Virus record (IMG/VR): IMGVR_UViG_3300046171_000010
Span: 1-58,923 of that record
Length of the DNA stretch: 58,923 nucleotides
Direction: 5' to 3' (one strand)
Source: a virus
The position numbers and the translations under genes were made by a program. Positions 8,041 to 20,600 of the stretch are shown here, piece after piece (the stretch's first letter is position 1; each line of letters opens with the position of its first letter). The notes under the pieces were generated by a model. The model ran no database searches. It worked only from the letters and a program-made list of their open reading frames with translations, and was not told the origin of the DNA.

Positions 8041-10721
8041 TGATAGGTAACTTCGGCCCAATTAACTTAGGTAACCTAGATTTTTCTGGGCTAGGTGGTT
8101 TTTTTGATCCTAGTAAGGTTCCTACTGCCGGAGATCTTGGTCGGTTTGGGTTAGGAGGGTTCCCCGCACCTGTTGGCGTAGCACCTCCTGTGCGTATACC
8201 CGCCCCGGCTTCTGTAGCTCCTAGACCCACACCTGTAACAAGACGCCCCTCCGCACCAACTACACCATCTCGTGCTAGTCGTGCAACGCCTAAGCCTCAA
8301 CCTGTAGTACCTGTTGGAAGGGCTTACACCTCTATAGGCCCAAATTTTGGGTCTGCTTTTGATGTTGTAGGTGGAGAAGCAACTATGTTTGGTGGCGAGA
8401 TGCCCTCGTATACACCTACTGCACCTATTGCACCACCAAACAGAGTAGGTAGACCTGTAAGCGGCGGCGAGTTTATACCTGAGACAAATTCACAGGTTGT
8501 TAAAAAACGTGTTGCACCTAAACCTGCACCAGTAACACCACCAAACAGAGTAGGTCAGCCTGTAAGTGCCGGTGAGTTTATACCCGAACCTACAGTCGTA
8601 GCGCCCAAGCCGGTAACACCTACTACGCCGGAAAGAGCGCCTACGCTACAAAAACGAATAGATGAAATTAACGCGGATGTTAAACGCAGTAATTCCACTG
8701 TGCCTGTAGTTAACGACTTATCCCAAGGCTATAGGCTTTTAGGTGGCGCGGTTGATAGCTACAAAAAGAAACTGAATGAGGGTGCAGATTACTTTGAGAT
8801 TGACAACGTTGATCGGGTAGACAGTTTCTACGATGTAGGTTTTAGAGAAATCTTACGAACCGAAAGTGGGATTCTTTCTCCTTTTGATGTTGTAGGTGGA
8901 GAAGCAACTATCGCTGGTGGCGAGATGCCTTCTGACGAAGTACGTGTTGATAGAAGGACATACTTCGACAAAGTAAAAGCCCCCGATTACCTACAAGACT
9001 TTCTATCTCCTGCTACACGAGAAGATGCTGTAGCTGCTTATTCAAGTGTTGGTGATTTACAAAAATCATCTGATATTGCATCTGCTCTTAGTGACCACTA
9101 TGGGTACGAAATAGAACCCACAGAGCAAAAGCTAGGTAGATTTGGGGGAAACCTTAAAGCGCATACAAGCTCATCTTCACAGCGTTTGGCAGAGTTTAAT
9201 TCTTTTGTAGAGCCTATCTTATCTGAACAACTACCTTACTTGCAGATAGTAGAGGGCTTTAGTTATGAAGACGCCCTACAAGAGGCTCACAAACGTGACC
9301 CAATGCTGCAAGCTCTATACGCTAAATACGACGTAACGCCTCTTAGATATGACGGTGATGGGTCTGAGTACCTATATGACCCCTTTACCTACGGTGAGAT
9401 TAGGACGTTTAAGGTAGATAAGCCTAATTTCTTTGAGAAAGTTATTAGGGTGGTGCCCGCACTATTAGCTACCGCCGTATTAGGGCCAGCAGCGGCAAGT
9501 CTTGTTGGAGCGGCAGGAGCTACAGGAGCTACGGCTACCGCATTAAGTGGTGCACTAGCAAGCGCAGGAGGGACAGCGATCACAGGTGGTGATACTAATG
9601 ACATCCTAAAGTCTGCTTTAACAGGTGGCGCGGGTGGGCTTGCGAAAGGACTTACCGCAAACGCAGCAAATTTAGCAAGCAAGGCCACTGAAGGCGCGTT
9701 TACTTTGGGTGCCGCACTACCAGACCCCGCACTATTAGAAGCCGCAAATGCCGCTGCAAAAACTGCCGATACGTTCGGCAAGGTAGTGCAAGGAGCCAAA
9801 TTTATAGACGCTGCGGTAGATGGAAACATAGCAGGCGCTGCGGTTTCTGCGTTCGGCCCCGATATTACTAAAGCAGCGATGGACAAAGCGGGGCTAGATA
9901 AAAAGTTCTTAGGTGGGTACAACATAAACCAAAACGATGCTGTTGCAGGGCTTGTTAAAACTCAGATCGAGCTAACAAAAGGCACCGATTTTGGAGATGC
10001 TATAGCTAGAGGTTTTGGTGAGTACATCATGGAAGGCGGTGCGCTAGCGCCAAACAACGTAGGTACCCCTGAGTTTATTAAAAAGATAGGCGATGTAATA
10101 AAAGAAAGCGGCAGTATGTTTGACGATGTGATCCTACAACCTGTTAAGGGCTTTGTAGAAGGCACCGTTGAGGTATTAGGTGATGTAGCAGAGCCTGTAG
10201 TTGACGTAATCGAAGATGTAGCAGGTGCGGTAGTAGATAAAGCACCACTTATAGAGGATGCAGTTAAAGCCACAGGTTCAGCGATAGAAGATGTTGTTAA
10301 GCCTATAGTCGATCCGATAATAGATGCCGCACCTGTTGTAGAGGATGCAGTTAAGGCGGTGGGTTCTACTGTGGACGACGTAATCCTACAACCAGTAAAA
10401 GAGTTAGTAGAAGACGTGATAGAGGCTGCACCTAGTGTCGATGTTGACCTACCCAAGGTTGATCTACCTAGACCTAGCGTATCTACACCTACACCTACAC
10501 CTACACAAACACCGTCACGCACCCCTTCCATCGTGCGTACTCCCGGCATTATCGAAGAGCGTGGGGCTGAATTGTTTGATCTTGGTGAGCAGCGAGGGAG
10601 AAAGGTAGACCCTGTAGCTGCATACCTAGCCAATATCACGGGTGGTATGGCAAATGGTGGTGCGGTCAGAAGTTCTTATGGTAATCTTGACGAGCTGCTA
10701 CGTATAGTCGGAGGCAAGTGA
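8040..10721 (+). CDS. Large structural protein, candidate internal/ejection protein (893 aa)
   Basis: Proline-rich N-terminal third (residues 40-220) with internal repeats (PPNRVG-P-S-GEFIPE twice, and DVVGGEAT-GGEMPS twice). A hydrophobic Ala/Gly-rich stretch at about 470-560 (ALLATAVLGPAAASLVGAAG) could cross a membrane. A C-terminal series of VEDAVKA / DDVILQPVK repeats lies at about 700-800, then a Thr-Pro linker. Long Pro-rich plus Ala/Gly segments suit proteins stored in the head and ejected into the host, but no family is recognised. Its stop overlaps the next start. Confidence 0.6.
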   Translation: MIGNFGPINLGNLDFSGLGGFFDPSKVPTAGDLGRFGLGGFPAPVGVAPPVRIPAPASVAPRPTPVTRRPSAPTTPSRASRATPKPQPVVPVGRAYTSIGPNFGSAFDVVGGEATMFGGEMPSYTPTAPIAPPNRVGRPVSGGEFIPETNSQVVKKRVAPKPAPVTPPNRVGQPVSAGEFIPEPTVVAPKPVTPTTPERAPTLQKRIDEINADVKRSNSTVPVVNDLSQGYRLLGGAVDSYKKKLNEGADYFEIDNVDRVDSFYDVGFREILRTESGILSPFDVVGGEATIAGGEMPSDEVRVDRRTYFDKVKAPDYLQDFLSPATREDAVAAYSSVGDLQKSSDIASALSDHYGYEIEPTEQKLGRFGGNLKAHTSSSSQRLAEFNSFVEPILSEQLPYLQIVEGFSYEDALQEAHKRDPMLQALYAKYDVTPLRYDGDGSEYLYDPFTYGEIRTFKVDKPNFFEKVIRVVPALLATAVLGPAAASLVGAAGATGATATALSGALASAGGTAITGGDTNDILKSALTGGAGGLAKGLTANAANLASKATEGAFTLGAALPDPALLEAANAAAKTADTFGKVVQGAKFIDAAVDGNIAGAAVSAFGPDITKAAMDKAGLDKKFLGGYNINQNDAVAGLVKTQIELTKGTDFGDAIARGFGEYIMEGGALAPNNVGTPEFIKKIGDVIKESGSMFDDVILQPVKGFVEGTVEVLGDVAEPVVDVIEDVAGAVVDKAPLIEDAVKATGSAIEDVVKPIVDPIIDAAPVVEDAVKAVGSTVDDVILQPVKELVEDVIEAAPSVDVDLPKVDLPRPSVSTPTPTPTQTPSRTPSIVRTPGIIEERGAELFDLGEQRGRKVDPVAAYLANITGGMANGGAVRSSYGNLDELLRIVGGK

Positions 10722-11680
10722 TGGCGGGCATATTAGATTTTCTTAATGATAAAGAAGAGTTTAACCCTCTGACTGATGACCTTGCTGCTTACATGGGTGG
10801 TGGCGGTTCTGACTATAGTTTTGATGTCACAGATTACATGGGCGATTACGACCCATTAGAAGACAACCTTGCTGACTTTTTTGGTGGTGACTCTAAGTCT
10901 GACAAAGACGGGTTTAACACAGATTTTCTTGATGATATTTTTGGCACGGATGGAGGCTTTAGTGACGATATTTTTAGCAATACTTCTAACCTAGAAGCCC
11001 TTTTAGCAGCCGCACAGAGCGGCTCTAAAGAAGACAAACCAAATGCTTTTCAAAATCTATTAGGTGCATTTCTCCCGCAAGGTAAAGGATCTGGCGGTGC
11101 TGGCGGGTTACTTGAGCTACTAGGCCCACTAGCCCTAACCAGTTTCTTAAAAGACCGTGGTGCATTTGATCCTGATATAGCACCTGTTGGCTACCAAGGC
11201 AGCATTCCCGAATACACCGCAATACGAGAACAAGTTACAGGTAGAGACGATACAGACCGTCGCCCCGGCAGTGGTGGCAGACGCTATTTCTCTGACACCA
11301 TGTACGCCAAGAAACCTGAAGGGCAGCAGCCTATGTCTGTTGAAGAGGCTCAAGCTAAAGCCAAGGCACAGGCAGCAGGGTTTATGGAAGGCGGTTCAGT
11401 GCTACAAGGCGGGGGTTACCTAGAGGGTGTTTCTGACGGACAAGCAGATCTTATACCCGCCGATATAGATGGCGTACAAGAAGCACGATTAAGTCACGGT
11501 GAGTATGTGTTGCCTGCCGATTTGGTAGCCATACTGGGCAATGGTAACTCTGATGCAGGTGCCGCAGCACTGGACGATTTTATGTCCACAGTACGTAAGA
11601 AAGCCACAGGCACGCCGAAACAACAGAAAAACATCGACGCAGATCAAGTGCTTGCGATGTTATCCAAGAGGATGGCGTAG
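10718..11680 (+). CDS. Structural protein with C-terminal SxGEYVLPADLV motif (320 aa)
   Basis: Starts GTG at 10718 or, more likely, ATG at 10721, with GGAGGC just upstream. The N-terminal half is Asp/Gly-rich with repeated units (DYMGDYDPLEDNLADFFGGD). The C-terminal 90 residues carry a block common in short-tailed marine phages: GGYLEGVSDGQADLIPADID, then LSHGEYVLPADLVAILGNG and a conserved basic end with KQQKNIDADQVL. The block has no assigned function; it is usually encoded beside internal virion proteins, as here. Confidence 0.65.
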   Translation: MMAGILDFLNDKEEFNPLTDDLAAYMGGGGSDYSFDVTDYMGDYDPLEDNLADFFGGDSKSDKDGFNTDFLDDIFGTDGGFSDDIFSNTSNLEALLAAAQSGSKEDKPNAFQNLLGAFLPQGKGSGGAGGLLELLGPLALTSFLKDRGAFDPDIAPVGYQGSIPEYTAIREQVTGRDDTDRRPGSGGRRYFSDTMYAKKPEGQQPMSVEEAQAKAKAQAAGFMEGGSVLQGGGYLEGVSDGQADLIPADIDGVQEARLSHGEYVLPADLVAILGNGNSDAGAAALDDFMSTVRKKATGTPKQQKNIDADQVLAMLSKRMA

Positions 11681-11683
11681 ACT

Positions 11684-12820
11684 ATGAGTGGACTTGAAAC
11701 AGTAGTAGATCCCAACAGCCCCGTAGGGGAACTTTCTGGGACTAATCAAGGGTTGTCCGAATTTGCTGGCCCCTATGTCGGTGAGATGCTTGGTAAAGCA
11801 AAAGCACTTGCTGATACGCCCTATCAAGCCTACGGTGGCCCACTTACTGCCGGTGCTAGCGGCCTACAAGATATGGCTTTTGCTGGCTACGCTGGTTTAG
11901 ATCCCAACCAACAAACGGGCATAGGTTCTTTTGGCGGCGACATGACCGCTGGTGGCACATTTGGTTTTGGTAGTGCAGCGGGTCAAGGATACTCACCGGG
12001 GTTTACCGCTGGTTCTGCCGATTTATCTGGCATGCAAGCAGGTAGTTTTACTGGGCAAGCTGCACAACAGTACATGAACCCCTACCTACAAGCTGCATTA
12101 GAACCACAACTGCGCGAAGCCTCTAGGCAGGCAGAAATGCAACGTATTGCAGATGCAGGTCGATTGTCTCGTGCAGGTGCTTTTGGTGGATCTCGTCAAG
12201 CTATTATGGAAGCAGAGGGCGGGCGTAACTTAGGGCAACAACTTGCCGATATTACCGGCAGGGGCTATTCCGAAGCATTTAGTCAGGCACAACAACAATT
12301 CAATACTGAACAAGACATGCGTCAGCGTATTGCTGAAGTCGGCTTAGATCAGTTTAACAAAGAACAAGCTGGCCTACGTACTGATGAAGCTGCACGTCGT
12401 GGTCAGTTTAACGTAGAAGCTGGGCGACTCTCCGAGTTTGATGAACGCCGTAGGACACAGTTTAACGAAGAGCAACGTCGAGAGATAGAACGACAAGAGC
12501 GAGAACGTGAGCAGTTTAACGAACAAGAACGCCGCAGGATCGCAGCAGAGGAAGCTGACCGTCGATACGGCCTAAGTGCACTACGTGATATGCGTGGTGC
12601 TGGACAAGAACAACGAGGTATTGAGCAAGAAGGCATTACCGCTGATTACTTGCAGTACCAACAAGAACAACAGTATCCATACGAACAGCTACAGTTTATG
12701 CAATCTATGCTACAAGGTCTGCCAATTACTGCCACATCTCGTCAGTTTGTTGAACCCGGAGGGTTCCAAGACTTATCTGGTGGTTTAGGCGGGCTTCTCG
12801 CACTACTGCGCGGTACTTAA
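11684..12820 (+). CDS. Internal virion-type coiled-coil protein (378 aa)
   Basis: Gly/Ala-rich N-terminus (GPYVGEMLGKAKALADTPYQ) and a long central coiled coil from about residue 195. The coil contains five QFN repeats (QFNTEQ, QFNKEQ, QFNVEA, QFNEEQ, QFNEQE) and nearly pure Arg/Glu/Gln heptads. A C-terminal block contains QQYPYEQLQFMQSMLQGLP. This arrangement recurs in internal virion proteins of marine short-tailed phages. Structural role likely; mechanism unknown. Confidence 0.65.
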   Translation: MSGLETVVDPNSPVGELSGTNQGLSEFAGPYVGEMLGKAKALADTPYQAYGGPLTAGASGLQDMAFAGYAGLDPNQQTGIGSFGGDMTAGGTFGFGSAAGQGYSPGFTAGSADLSGMQAGSFTGQAAQQYMNPYLQAALEPQLREASRQAEMQRIADAGRLSRAGAFGGSRQAIMEAEGGRNLGQQLADITGRGYSEAFSQAQQQFNTEQDMRQRIAEVGLDQFNKEQAGLRTDEAARRGQFNVEAGRLSEFDERRRTQFNEEQRREIERQEREREQFNEQERRRIAAEEADRRYGLSALRDMRGAGQEQRGIEQEGITADYLQYQQEQQYPYEQLQFMQSMLQGLPITATSRQFVEPGGFQDLSGGLGGLLALLRGT

Positions 12821-12822
12821 TT

Positions 12823-14652
12823 ATGCTAGACAATCCTCTCAGTCAAATCGAACGCACGAAAGACGCTTATATGGGTAGACCCCAAGAGCTGCAAAAACGT
12901 GCCAACATGACCAAAGAACTGGTCGATTTGCTTGCTATGCAGCAACTCAAAAAAGACCTTGATGCAGTGAAGCGCAACCAAGCCATGCAAGCGCAAGGCA
13001 ACCCTGCGACGATCAAAGATCAAATGCAGCAGGGGCTTATGGGCGAGTACCGCCAACAAGCTGCCAAAGAAATGGGCGTAGGCCCAAGCGAAATGGACAC
13101 TGTAAATCGTGCACAACAAGGCATCTCTCAAGGTGGCCCACGTATGCCACAGGGCGCTCCACAACAGATGCCACAGCAGGCACAAGGTGTTATGAGCCAA
13201 GCACGTCCAGTGCAGCTAGCTGGCGGCGGTATTGTCGCGTTTAGTAAAGCTGGAAGTGTGCAAGTGCCAGAAGGGCTAGGCTCAGATGAACTAGCTGACT
13301 TCTTACGATCTACTCTTAGAAAACAGGGGGGTAGTGCTAATTATCAAGCATTAGAGTTCAAACGTCTTATGGGTGAGGGGGGCTTTGACCCGTTAGGTAG
13401 ACCTCTCGAAGAAGAAAAAACAGATCCACAAGGCTCATCAGGTACAAGACGTAGAAGAGCAAGAGCAGGTTTACCTCAACTAACGGCAGGCAACGCAACA
13501 ACGCCTAAAAGCCCTAATACTTTGGGCCTAAATGCACAAATAGACGCTGAATATGAAAAGCAAGGTATAGCAAGACCTAGATATGCGCCCGCACCTAATG
13601 TAGCTCAACGACAAGAAGAGTTTGAAACACGTAGAAGTGAGGCACAGCAAAGGGCTGAACAACGTGAGAAAGAAAAGTATGAAGCTAGCATGCAAGGGCA
13701 GCTTGATGCGGTAAGAACCTCCGGCATCGCTGCGGGTATATCTCCTTACCAGTTAGATGAAACACAACGAACCCAAGCGGAAAGCGAGCTAGAGCTAGAT
13801 GCTGACAAGAGAGGACTTGCTGCTGTAGAACGCATAAGAGGTCTGTCAAAGATGGGCGAAAACGAAAAGCTGCTTGAAAACATGCAGAAGCGTGTACAGG
13901 CAACTTATGATGAAACCGCCCCATCACGTAGAGATAACCTTATAGATTTACTTACCGCTGGTGGTAGAGGTGGTATTACTGGTGTAGGTGTACGTGATAG
14001 GCAACTACGTGACGCTGCGACAGAACGTCGTAGACAGTTAGATCAAGATGTAATGGGTATTCAAGCAACTACCATAGAGCTTAATCGCAACTTTGGTGCC
14101 GATGCCGCGAAAGCATATGCTGATGCAGAAGCCAATGTAATTGCACAGAAGCAAAACGCACGTAACTTCCTACAGAACGCTGAACAGGCAGAAGTAGCGA
14201 GCTTGATGGACAAAGCACGTCTAACGATGGACGAGCAGCAAAATGTACGTCAGTTGTTTAGTGACCAAGAACGCAATCGACTACTAGCAGAACAAATAAC
14301 CGGCGACAACATGCGAGCACTAGCCAAAGATGTGTCTACTGCAAAAGCTAGAGTTCTTGAGGCACGCAGCAAAATCTTTGAATCAGTGCGGTTACAAAGT
14401 AGATATAATGACCTTGACACGTTAGACCCATCAGATTCTGATGACGCACGTAAGAAAAAACTATTAGAAGACGAATTAGCCGCTGAAGTAGCAGCGCGAG
14501 CAGCCGACTTAGATAAACTTGGGGACGAGTTAACTGTTCGGCAACTTAAGTTAGATCAAGCGCGACAAGCGCAACAGGAGCGGCTAACTCCCCGCGAAGA
14601 AATTACACTTTCTCCTGAAGCTCAGAAGGCTATGGCAAGCGCCGGAGGCTAA
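12823..14652 (+). CDS. Internal virion-type protein, coiled coil (609 aa)
   Basis: Starts MLDNPLSQIERTKDAYMGRP two bases after the preceding stop. Gln/Met/Pro-rich residues 95-125 are followed by VQLAGGGIVAFSKAG, a short motif also common in large virion proteins of related phages. The rest (200-600) is mostly charged coiled coil, interrupted by a glycine segment (TAGGRGGITGVGVRD). Between two other large virion genes, it is likely part of an ejected inner core. Confidence 0.62.
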   Translation: MLDNPLSQIERTKDAYMGRPQELQKRANMTKELVDLLAMQQLKKDLDAVKRNQAMQAQGNPATIKDQMQQGLMGEYRQQAAKEMGVGPSEMDTVNRAQQGISQGGPRMPQGAPQQMPQQAQGVMSQARPVQLAGGGIVAFSKAGSVQVPEGLGSDELADFLRSTLRKQGGSANYQALEFKRLMGEGGFDPLGRPLEEEKTDPQGSSGTRRRRARAGLPQLTAGNATTPKSPNTLGLNAQIDAEYEKQGIARPRYAPAPNVAQRQEEFETRRSEAQQRAEQREKEKYEASMQGQLDAVRTSGIAAGISPYQLDETQRTQAESELELDADKRGLAAVERIRGLSKMGENEKLLENMQKRVQATYDETAPSRRDNLIDLLTAGGRGGITGVGVRDRQLRDAATERRRQLDQDVMGIQATTIELNRNFGADAAKAYADAEANVIAQKQNARNFLQNAEQAEVASLMDKARLTMDEQQNVRQLFSDQERNRLLAEQITGDNMRALAKDVSTAKARVLEARSKIFESVRLQSRYNDLDTLDPSDSDDARKKKLLEDELAAEVAARAADLDKLGDELTVRQLKLDQARQAQQERLTPREEITLSPEAQKAMASAGG

Positions 14653-14656
14653 TTAA

Positions 14657-17600
14657 ATGGCAACAGTAGCGCAGGCTAGAAAAGCCATAGAGGTGTTAGA
14701 AGCTCGCGGCGATATAGCCGGAGCCGCTGCTATTCGAAGGGATCTGAGTGCTGCCGGACTATCTGCTAGCACTACAGACTTTGAAGCGCAGGTTGCCGCA
14801 GAACGCCAGCAAAGGCGTGAACGAGAAAAACAACTCCGACAAGAAAGCCTAGAACGCCGTACCGAACTAGCTGAACTCGAACGCGGTTCACTTGCTAGAG
14901 GCATAGACATCGGCACCGATATTATAGGGCAGGCCACAGGCTCTACTCTTGAAGGTATTGGTGGGGTGCTTGGGCTAGAAGGGCTTGAGCAATACGGCGC
15001 TGAAGTCGCTCTTGAAAATGAAGCAGACGCACAGCGCAAAGCACGGTTCCAAACCAGATTCGACGATATTGGTGGTATCGGAGACTTTGGATCTTATCTT
15101 GGCGGTATAGCCGCAGAAAGCGCACCACAGATGGGTGCAACCCTTGCTGGTGGTATAACAGGCGCAAAACTTGGCGCTACTCTTGGCCCGATAGGTGCGG
15201 GTCTGGGAGCGTTGGTAGGCGGTGTTGCTGCTAGCCTACCGTTTTTCTATGGTATGAACCGCGAAAGACAAAAAGAAGCTATAGACCAAGGGCTAAAAAC
15301 CGAAATAGACGAAGGTGCAGCAGCGTTAACTGCCATTCCACAAGCCACACTCGATGCCATTCTTGGGCGTTTGTTTGTCGGTAAGCTAGGTCTTACGAAC
15401 CGCGCAGTAGGCGGTGGCGGTATATTTACCCGTGGTGTTAAAGGAACTGCGGCTGGTGCCGTAATAGAAGCACCTACAGAACTGGGGCAGCAAGTCTTAG
15501 AACGTGCACAAGCTGGGCTACCTCTAACCAGTGAAGATGCTATCGCAGAGTACCGTGAAGCAGCTATAGCTGGTGGTCTGTTAGGTGGTTCTATACGAGG
15601 TACCGCTACTGTAGCTGGTGGCGATGTCGCCGCTAGAGAAGACGCACAGAAAGCAAAAGAAGAAAGAGACGCTGCTGCCAGACGCGCCGAAATCGAAGCT
15701 ACACTAGCTGAAGAAACTGCTACTGAAACAGAAGCAGCGGAACGACAAGCAGAAGTAGAACGCCGCATACGAGAAGGCGAACCCGAACCCGCTGCTATCA
15801 CTAGACCCGCACCTCCTGTCGTAGAGACCACGACGGAAGAAGATGCTACTGGCTTAACCGCGAAGTTCTTTGACGACATAGGGTTTAATGAAGAGGCAGA
15901 GGTACGTAAAGAACTTGTAGGTGAAAGCCTCACAAATCCCGCTACTCGAAATGCGTTGAGAAGGGCCGCTGCTAAGATTCGTAGTGAAGAAAAGCAAAAT
16001 GTGCAGGCTAATCTGGAAAAAGCATTTAGCGAACAAGAGATAGTTTCTGAAACCGTATTTGAGCGCGAGGATCAGCCGACTGAGACAACCACGCAGACGC
16101 GGGCAGAGTTTGAAGCTGCCGTTGAGGAAGCCCAACAAGAGGCCGACGCCGCCCCAACCACCCTAACTGCAAAGTTCTTCGACGACATGGGGTTCGGTAA
16201 AACAGCGAAGATACGTAAAGAACTTACAGGTAAAGACCTTACAGACTCAGATGTTCGGGATGAGCTAAGAAGAGCCGCTGCCAAGACTCGTAGCGAAAAG
16301 AAGCTAGAAATACAGACTAATCTGGAAGAAGCATTCAAGAAACAAGAGGCAGCAGATGACCAGCAACGTGATATACCTACCGATACCGAAGGAGAGTCTG
16401 TCGCAACAGGAAGTGGAGCAGGCACTGCGGTTGATCTACAGGGCGTGGGAGTCACAGCAAGCGGTCAAGATTCCGTGGCAACTGATGCACTTGACGGAAC
16501 AACAGTGGGAGGTGTTGGAAGAGGCGTTGGACGACCTGTTACTGGAGCAGACGGACAGTCAGATACATTAACAGAGCAAAATGTAGATGAACTTCAAAAT
16601 GAGTTTACAAAACTTTTTAACATCGTTGACAGAACTCCCGAACAAGAAGCTAAACTTTTAGAGATAATTTCTGTAGCTAGAGCAGAGTTTGCCCAGCGTC
16701 AAAAGCCACCCGAAGGTACGCGAGAAGCAAGTTTAGAGCTTGAAGAAGGGGCAGCTACAGAAGAGCAGGCAGCGATAGACGCGGAGACAGAAGCAGAAGC
16801 TAACGAGATTCTTGACTACATACAAAAGCGCCGTACAGAAGAGGACGAGTTTAAGCCCACATCTGCGAAGATAGCTCCGTCATTAGCTGACCCTAATAAC
16901 GTAAGAACGCAACAGATACGCGAGTTTCATGCGGACAGGGTGGCAGAAGCAAAAGAAGATGGTGTAGAGCCTCCTACACTGGCGCAGTCAAGGGACGAGT
17001 TTACGGTACAGGAAGGCTTAGACCCTAATGTACGTAGGGTAGAAGGTACTCGCTACTCTGCCGTAGGCGATGCGGGTTTTGTAATAAACGAAGACGTAGC
17101 CGCAGGTAAAATGACAGAGCAGGAGCATGTCGCTGAATCTGACAGACTGCTAAGGGAAACAAAGGGTGGCACTCTAATTGATGCCGTCAAGAACATAACG
17201 CGCAATGCTAATAATCCGTTTGAACGGTTAATAGCGACTAATGTGTCCAAGCTGATGCAGCGCATGATAGATATGGGTTACAAATTTGAGTACAACGTCC
17301 AAGAGTTAGATTATAACAATGTAACTATAAACGGGATTAAAGGCGCTAGAGGACTAGCAAGTATTCGGAACGGCGCTATGCGGGTGTCAATTGCGCGTAC
17401 AAAAGACCCTTTGGCCCTAAACAATGGGCTTACTCATAAGACGGTACTACACGAAGCAATACATGCGGTGACTCGCCAGCTCATATCCGCAGGTAATAAA
17501 CGTTCGTTTCCAGAGGGCACTAAGTTAAGAAAAGACGTTACCGATCTGTATGACTTGACCAATGCAGTAAGAAGGTACTTCAAGGGGCGCTTGAGAGATG

Positions 17601-20600
17601 TCCGTGAAGGGCGAATGGCTGAAGAAGATCTATTGGCAGTTGAGCGAAGCATACTCAGAAAAAACGCATTGGATAATCCCGATGAAATTCTTGCGTGGAC
17701 GCTCACAGACAGAGAAGTGCAAGAATTCATGGACACTGTTCCCTACGACACACGAACTGGGGATATAGGCACTGAAGGTAAAGGCACGATAACGTTGTGG
17801 GAAGCCCTCGTAAACGCACTACGTAAGCTGTTAAACCTGCCACCTAAAGACAACACCGCCCTGAACGAACTGCTACGAGTGCAGAACAACTTACTTGCAC
17901 CTGACACAGCGGACATACAAACAGCAGGGAAACTAGAAGGTCTGCTACCTAGATTCTCACAGATTGACGACAACCCCGCTCTGGTTAGTAGGCCAGAAAA
18001 GATGGCATCTCAAGTCTTAGACGGTGGCTTGAGGAGTGTCCCCGTACTTACCTCTAAGGGCGTACAGCGAGTACGGGACGTTGTTTCCGACTCTTCACTA
18101 GCAGATTCAGCCAAGAGCTTTGCCCTAAGCATCCTCAGTCTCAACGGCCTAGAGATGGTCGCCAAGAAGTACGTACCTAAGATTAGCAAGGTCAGAGACC
18201 TAGTGTTGCGAGAGGGTGGGCGACTGCAAGAAATCAAGCGTCCTGTGGACGCAACCATCAGTAGGATTTCTGCCTTCGCTAAAGACAACAAAGACAAGGT
18301 AGATGTCCTCAACAGGATCATGCCGTATAGCTCTCTAGTCGGCGTAGACCCGTCTAAAGACAGAAAGACGTATGAAGAAGACGCTGACAAGTTAGCCGAA
18401 TACGATGCTATGCACGCCAAGGATGGTGACTGGACTGCATTGGGTGAAGACGGGCAGAAGATCTATAAGATCGTTCGCAACACATACAAAGGTCTGTACG
18501 ACGAAGTAGCTAAAGTAATAAAGGTGCGCTTAGATGCTACAGACCTAGACCCAAAGAAACGTAAGAACGTCTACGATGAACTGATTAACAAGTTATACAA
18601 AAACGTAACGATTGACCCTTACTTTCCCTTAATACGTGAAGGTTCATACAGACTAGAGTACACAGCTACTGACCCCAAAACAGGTCAGGCAGAATACTTC
18701 ACAGAGTCGTTCGAGACTAAGCGTGAACGTCGAGAAGCTATGGCAGAACTAGAAGCTATGGCGGACGAAATAAGTCTCAAGGACTTACAACCGTTTGAGG
18801 GGGACACTTCACCTAGCTACAACAATGCTCCCTCTGGGTCATTTGTAAACAATGTGCTTGGGGTGTTAAGTGCAAACAAGGTAGAAGCGGGCGTACAAGA
18901 CGAGATCATAAAACTGTTTTTGGACACACTGCCAGAACGATCATTTGCACAGTCATTCAGACGCCGTGAAGGCTACCGTGGTTTCGTAGGTGACCCCGCA
19001 AATCTGCGAGACGCCAAGTATCCTAGCCACGACATGGTACGTGCGTTACGTATCAGGACTGCTTCTGTGGCACGACAAATTGTGCGTATGGAGTTCGGGG
19101 CAGAATTTTCAAAGGTGCAAGCAGAGTTAAAAGAAGACTACAAAACCTATAACAAAAACCCAGATGTACCTGAAGGCGATAAGCAGGCGGCAAGGCAGTA
19201 CCTCGAAGAAATAGAGAAGCGAATCGCCTTCGCTAAAAACCCCGATGTAGAGGACTGGGCCAAGAACCTCACTACATTCGGTTTTGCTATGACTCTTGGC
19301 CTTAACCTGTCATCTGTACTGGTCAACTTCTCCCAGATACCTATGGTCATTGCACCGCACCTAGCCAGCACTCAAGGAGATGACGGCGAATACTTCGGTT
19401 ACAGCGATACGCTGAGTGCCATAGGCGAAGCGGTAAGGCTGTTTAAGAACGCAGGCAAAACTGACGAGAACATTAAATACTTGCCGTTCATCAAAAGGCG
19501 TGAAGCTCCAGTTGAGGCGGTGGGGCCAGACGGTACCGAGCAAACTATGGTTCCTGCTGCACCGTCTATAGATAACTACGATTTTAATGCCGAAGGTATA
19601 CCGCCAGAGATAAAAGAGTTTGAGATTCTAGCTAAAGTGGCTGAAGAAAAAGGCCAGCTAAACAGATCCATCATGTACGACACACTAGACATGGAGGAGA
19701 TTGACAGCGTACGAGGAAAGATTGGCGCAGTCTCCGGGTTCATGTTTCATCATGGTGAGCGTATGACACGTCAGGTGGGGCTTGCTGCGGCGTTCCGTTT
19801 GAAAGTGGACTCCATGAAGCGTGCCAACAACAACTTGTCTAAAGCGGACTTCAAGGCTTTGTCAGCCGAAGAGAAGGCTAACCTCAAGTTGAGTGAAGCC
19901 GAGTACCGCGAAGCTGCTGACTTTGCTATCTACGAAGTAGAGCTTACTAACGGTGGTACCGCCGCTGCCTCTGCACCGAGAATAGGTCAGAAAAACATCG
20001 GCAAAGTCGCTTTCTTGTATAAGCGATACGGTGTACAGATGATGGAGCTTCTATACAAGCTAGGCATAGGTTCCATACGAGGCACGCCAGCAGAAAAAGC
20101 ACAGGCACGTAGGCAACTGGCTGGTGTGTTTGGTGGTTCGATGCTGGTTGCAGGTGCTCAAGGTCTGCCGATGTACGGCGTGGCTGCTATGGTCTATGAC
20201 ATGTTTAAGGGTGATGAAGACGAAGATTTTGACACCGTAGTTCGTAAAACTATGGGAGAAGAACTGTTCAGTGGTATGGGTAACGCCGTACTCGGCGTAG
20301 ACGTTGCGAGTCGTATGGGCTTGTCTGACCTAGTGTTTCGAGACCGGCTTATCGAAAAAGACCAGCCGTTCTTATTTGATCTAATAGAAACCCTCGGTGG
20401 CCCTGTAGTCGGCGTGTCAATGCAGATGGAGCGAGGCTACGACAAAGCTATCGGTCAGGGAGAGCTTGCTAGGGGGGTAGAAGCAATGTCTCCCGCTGCT
20501 ATTCGCAACGTACTGAAGACGGTGCGGTTCTACGAAGAGGGCGCTAGAACTCAACGCGGCGATGCCATTGTAGATGATATATCCGCACCTCTGCTTGTCA

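Noticed and set aside
16356-16571. 71-codon plus-strand frame inside the 2103-residue gene
   Set aside because: Overlaps a conserved coding frame in full and has no ribosome site; most likely a chance open frame.
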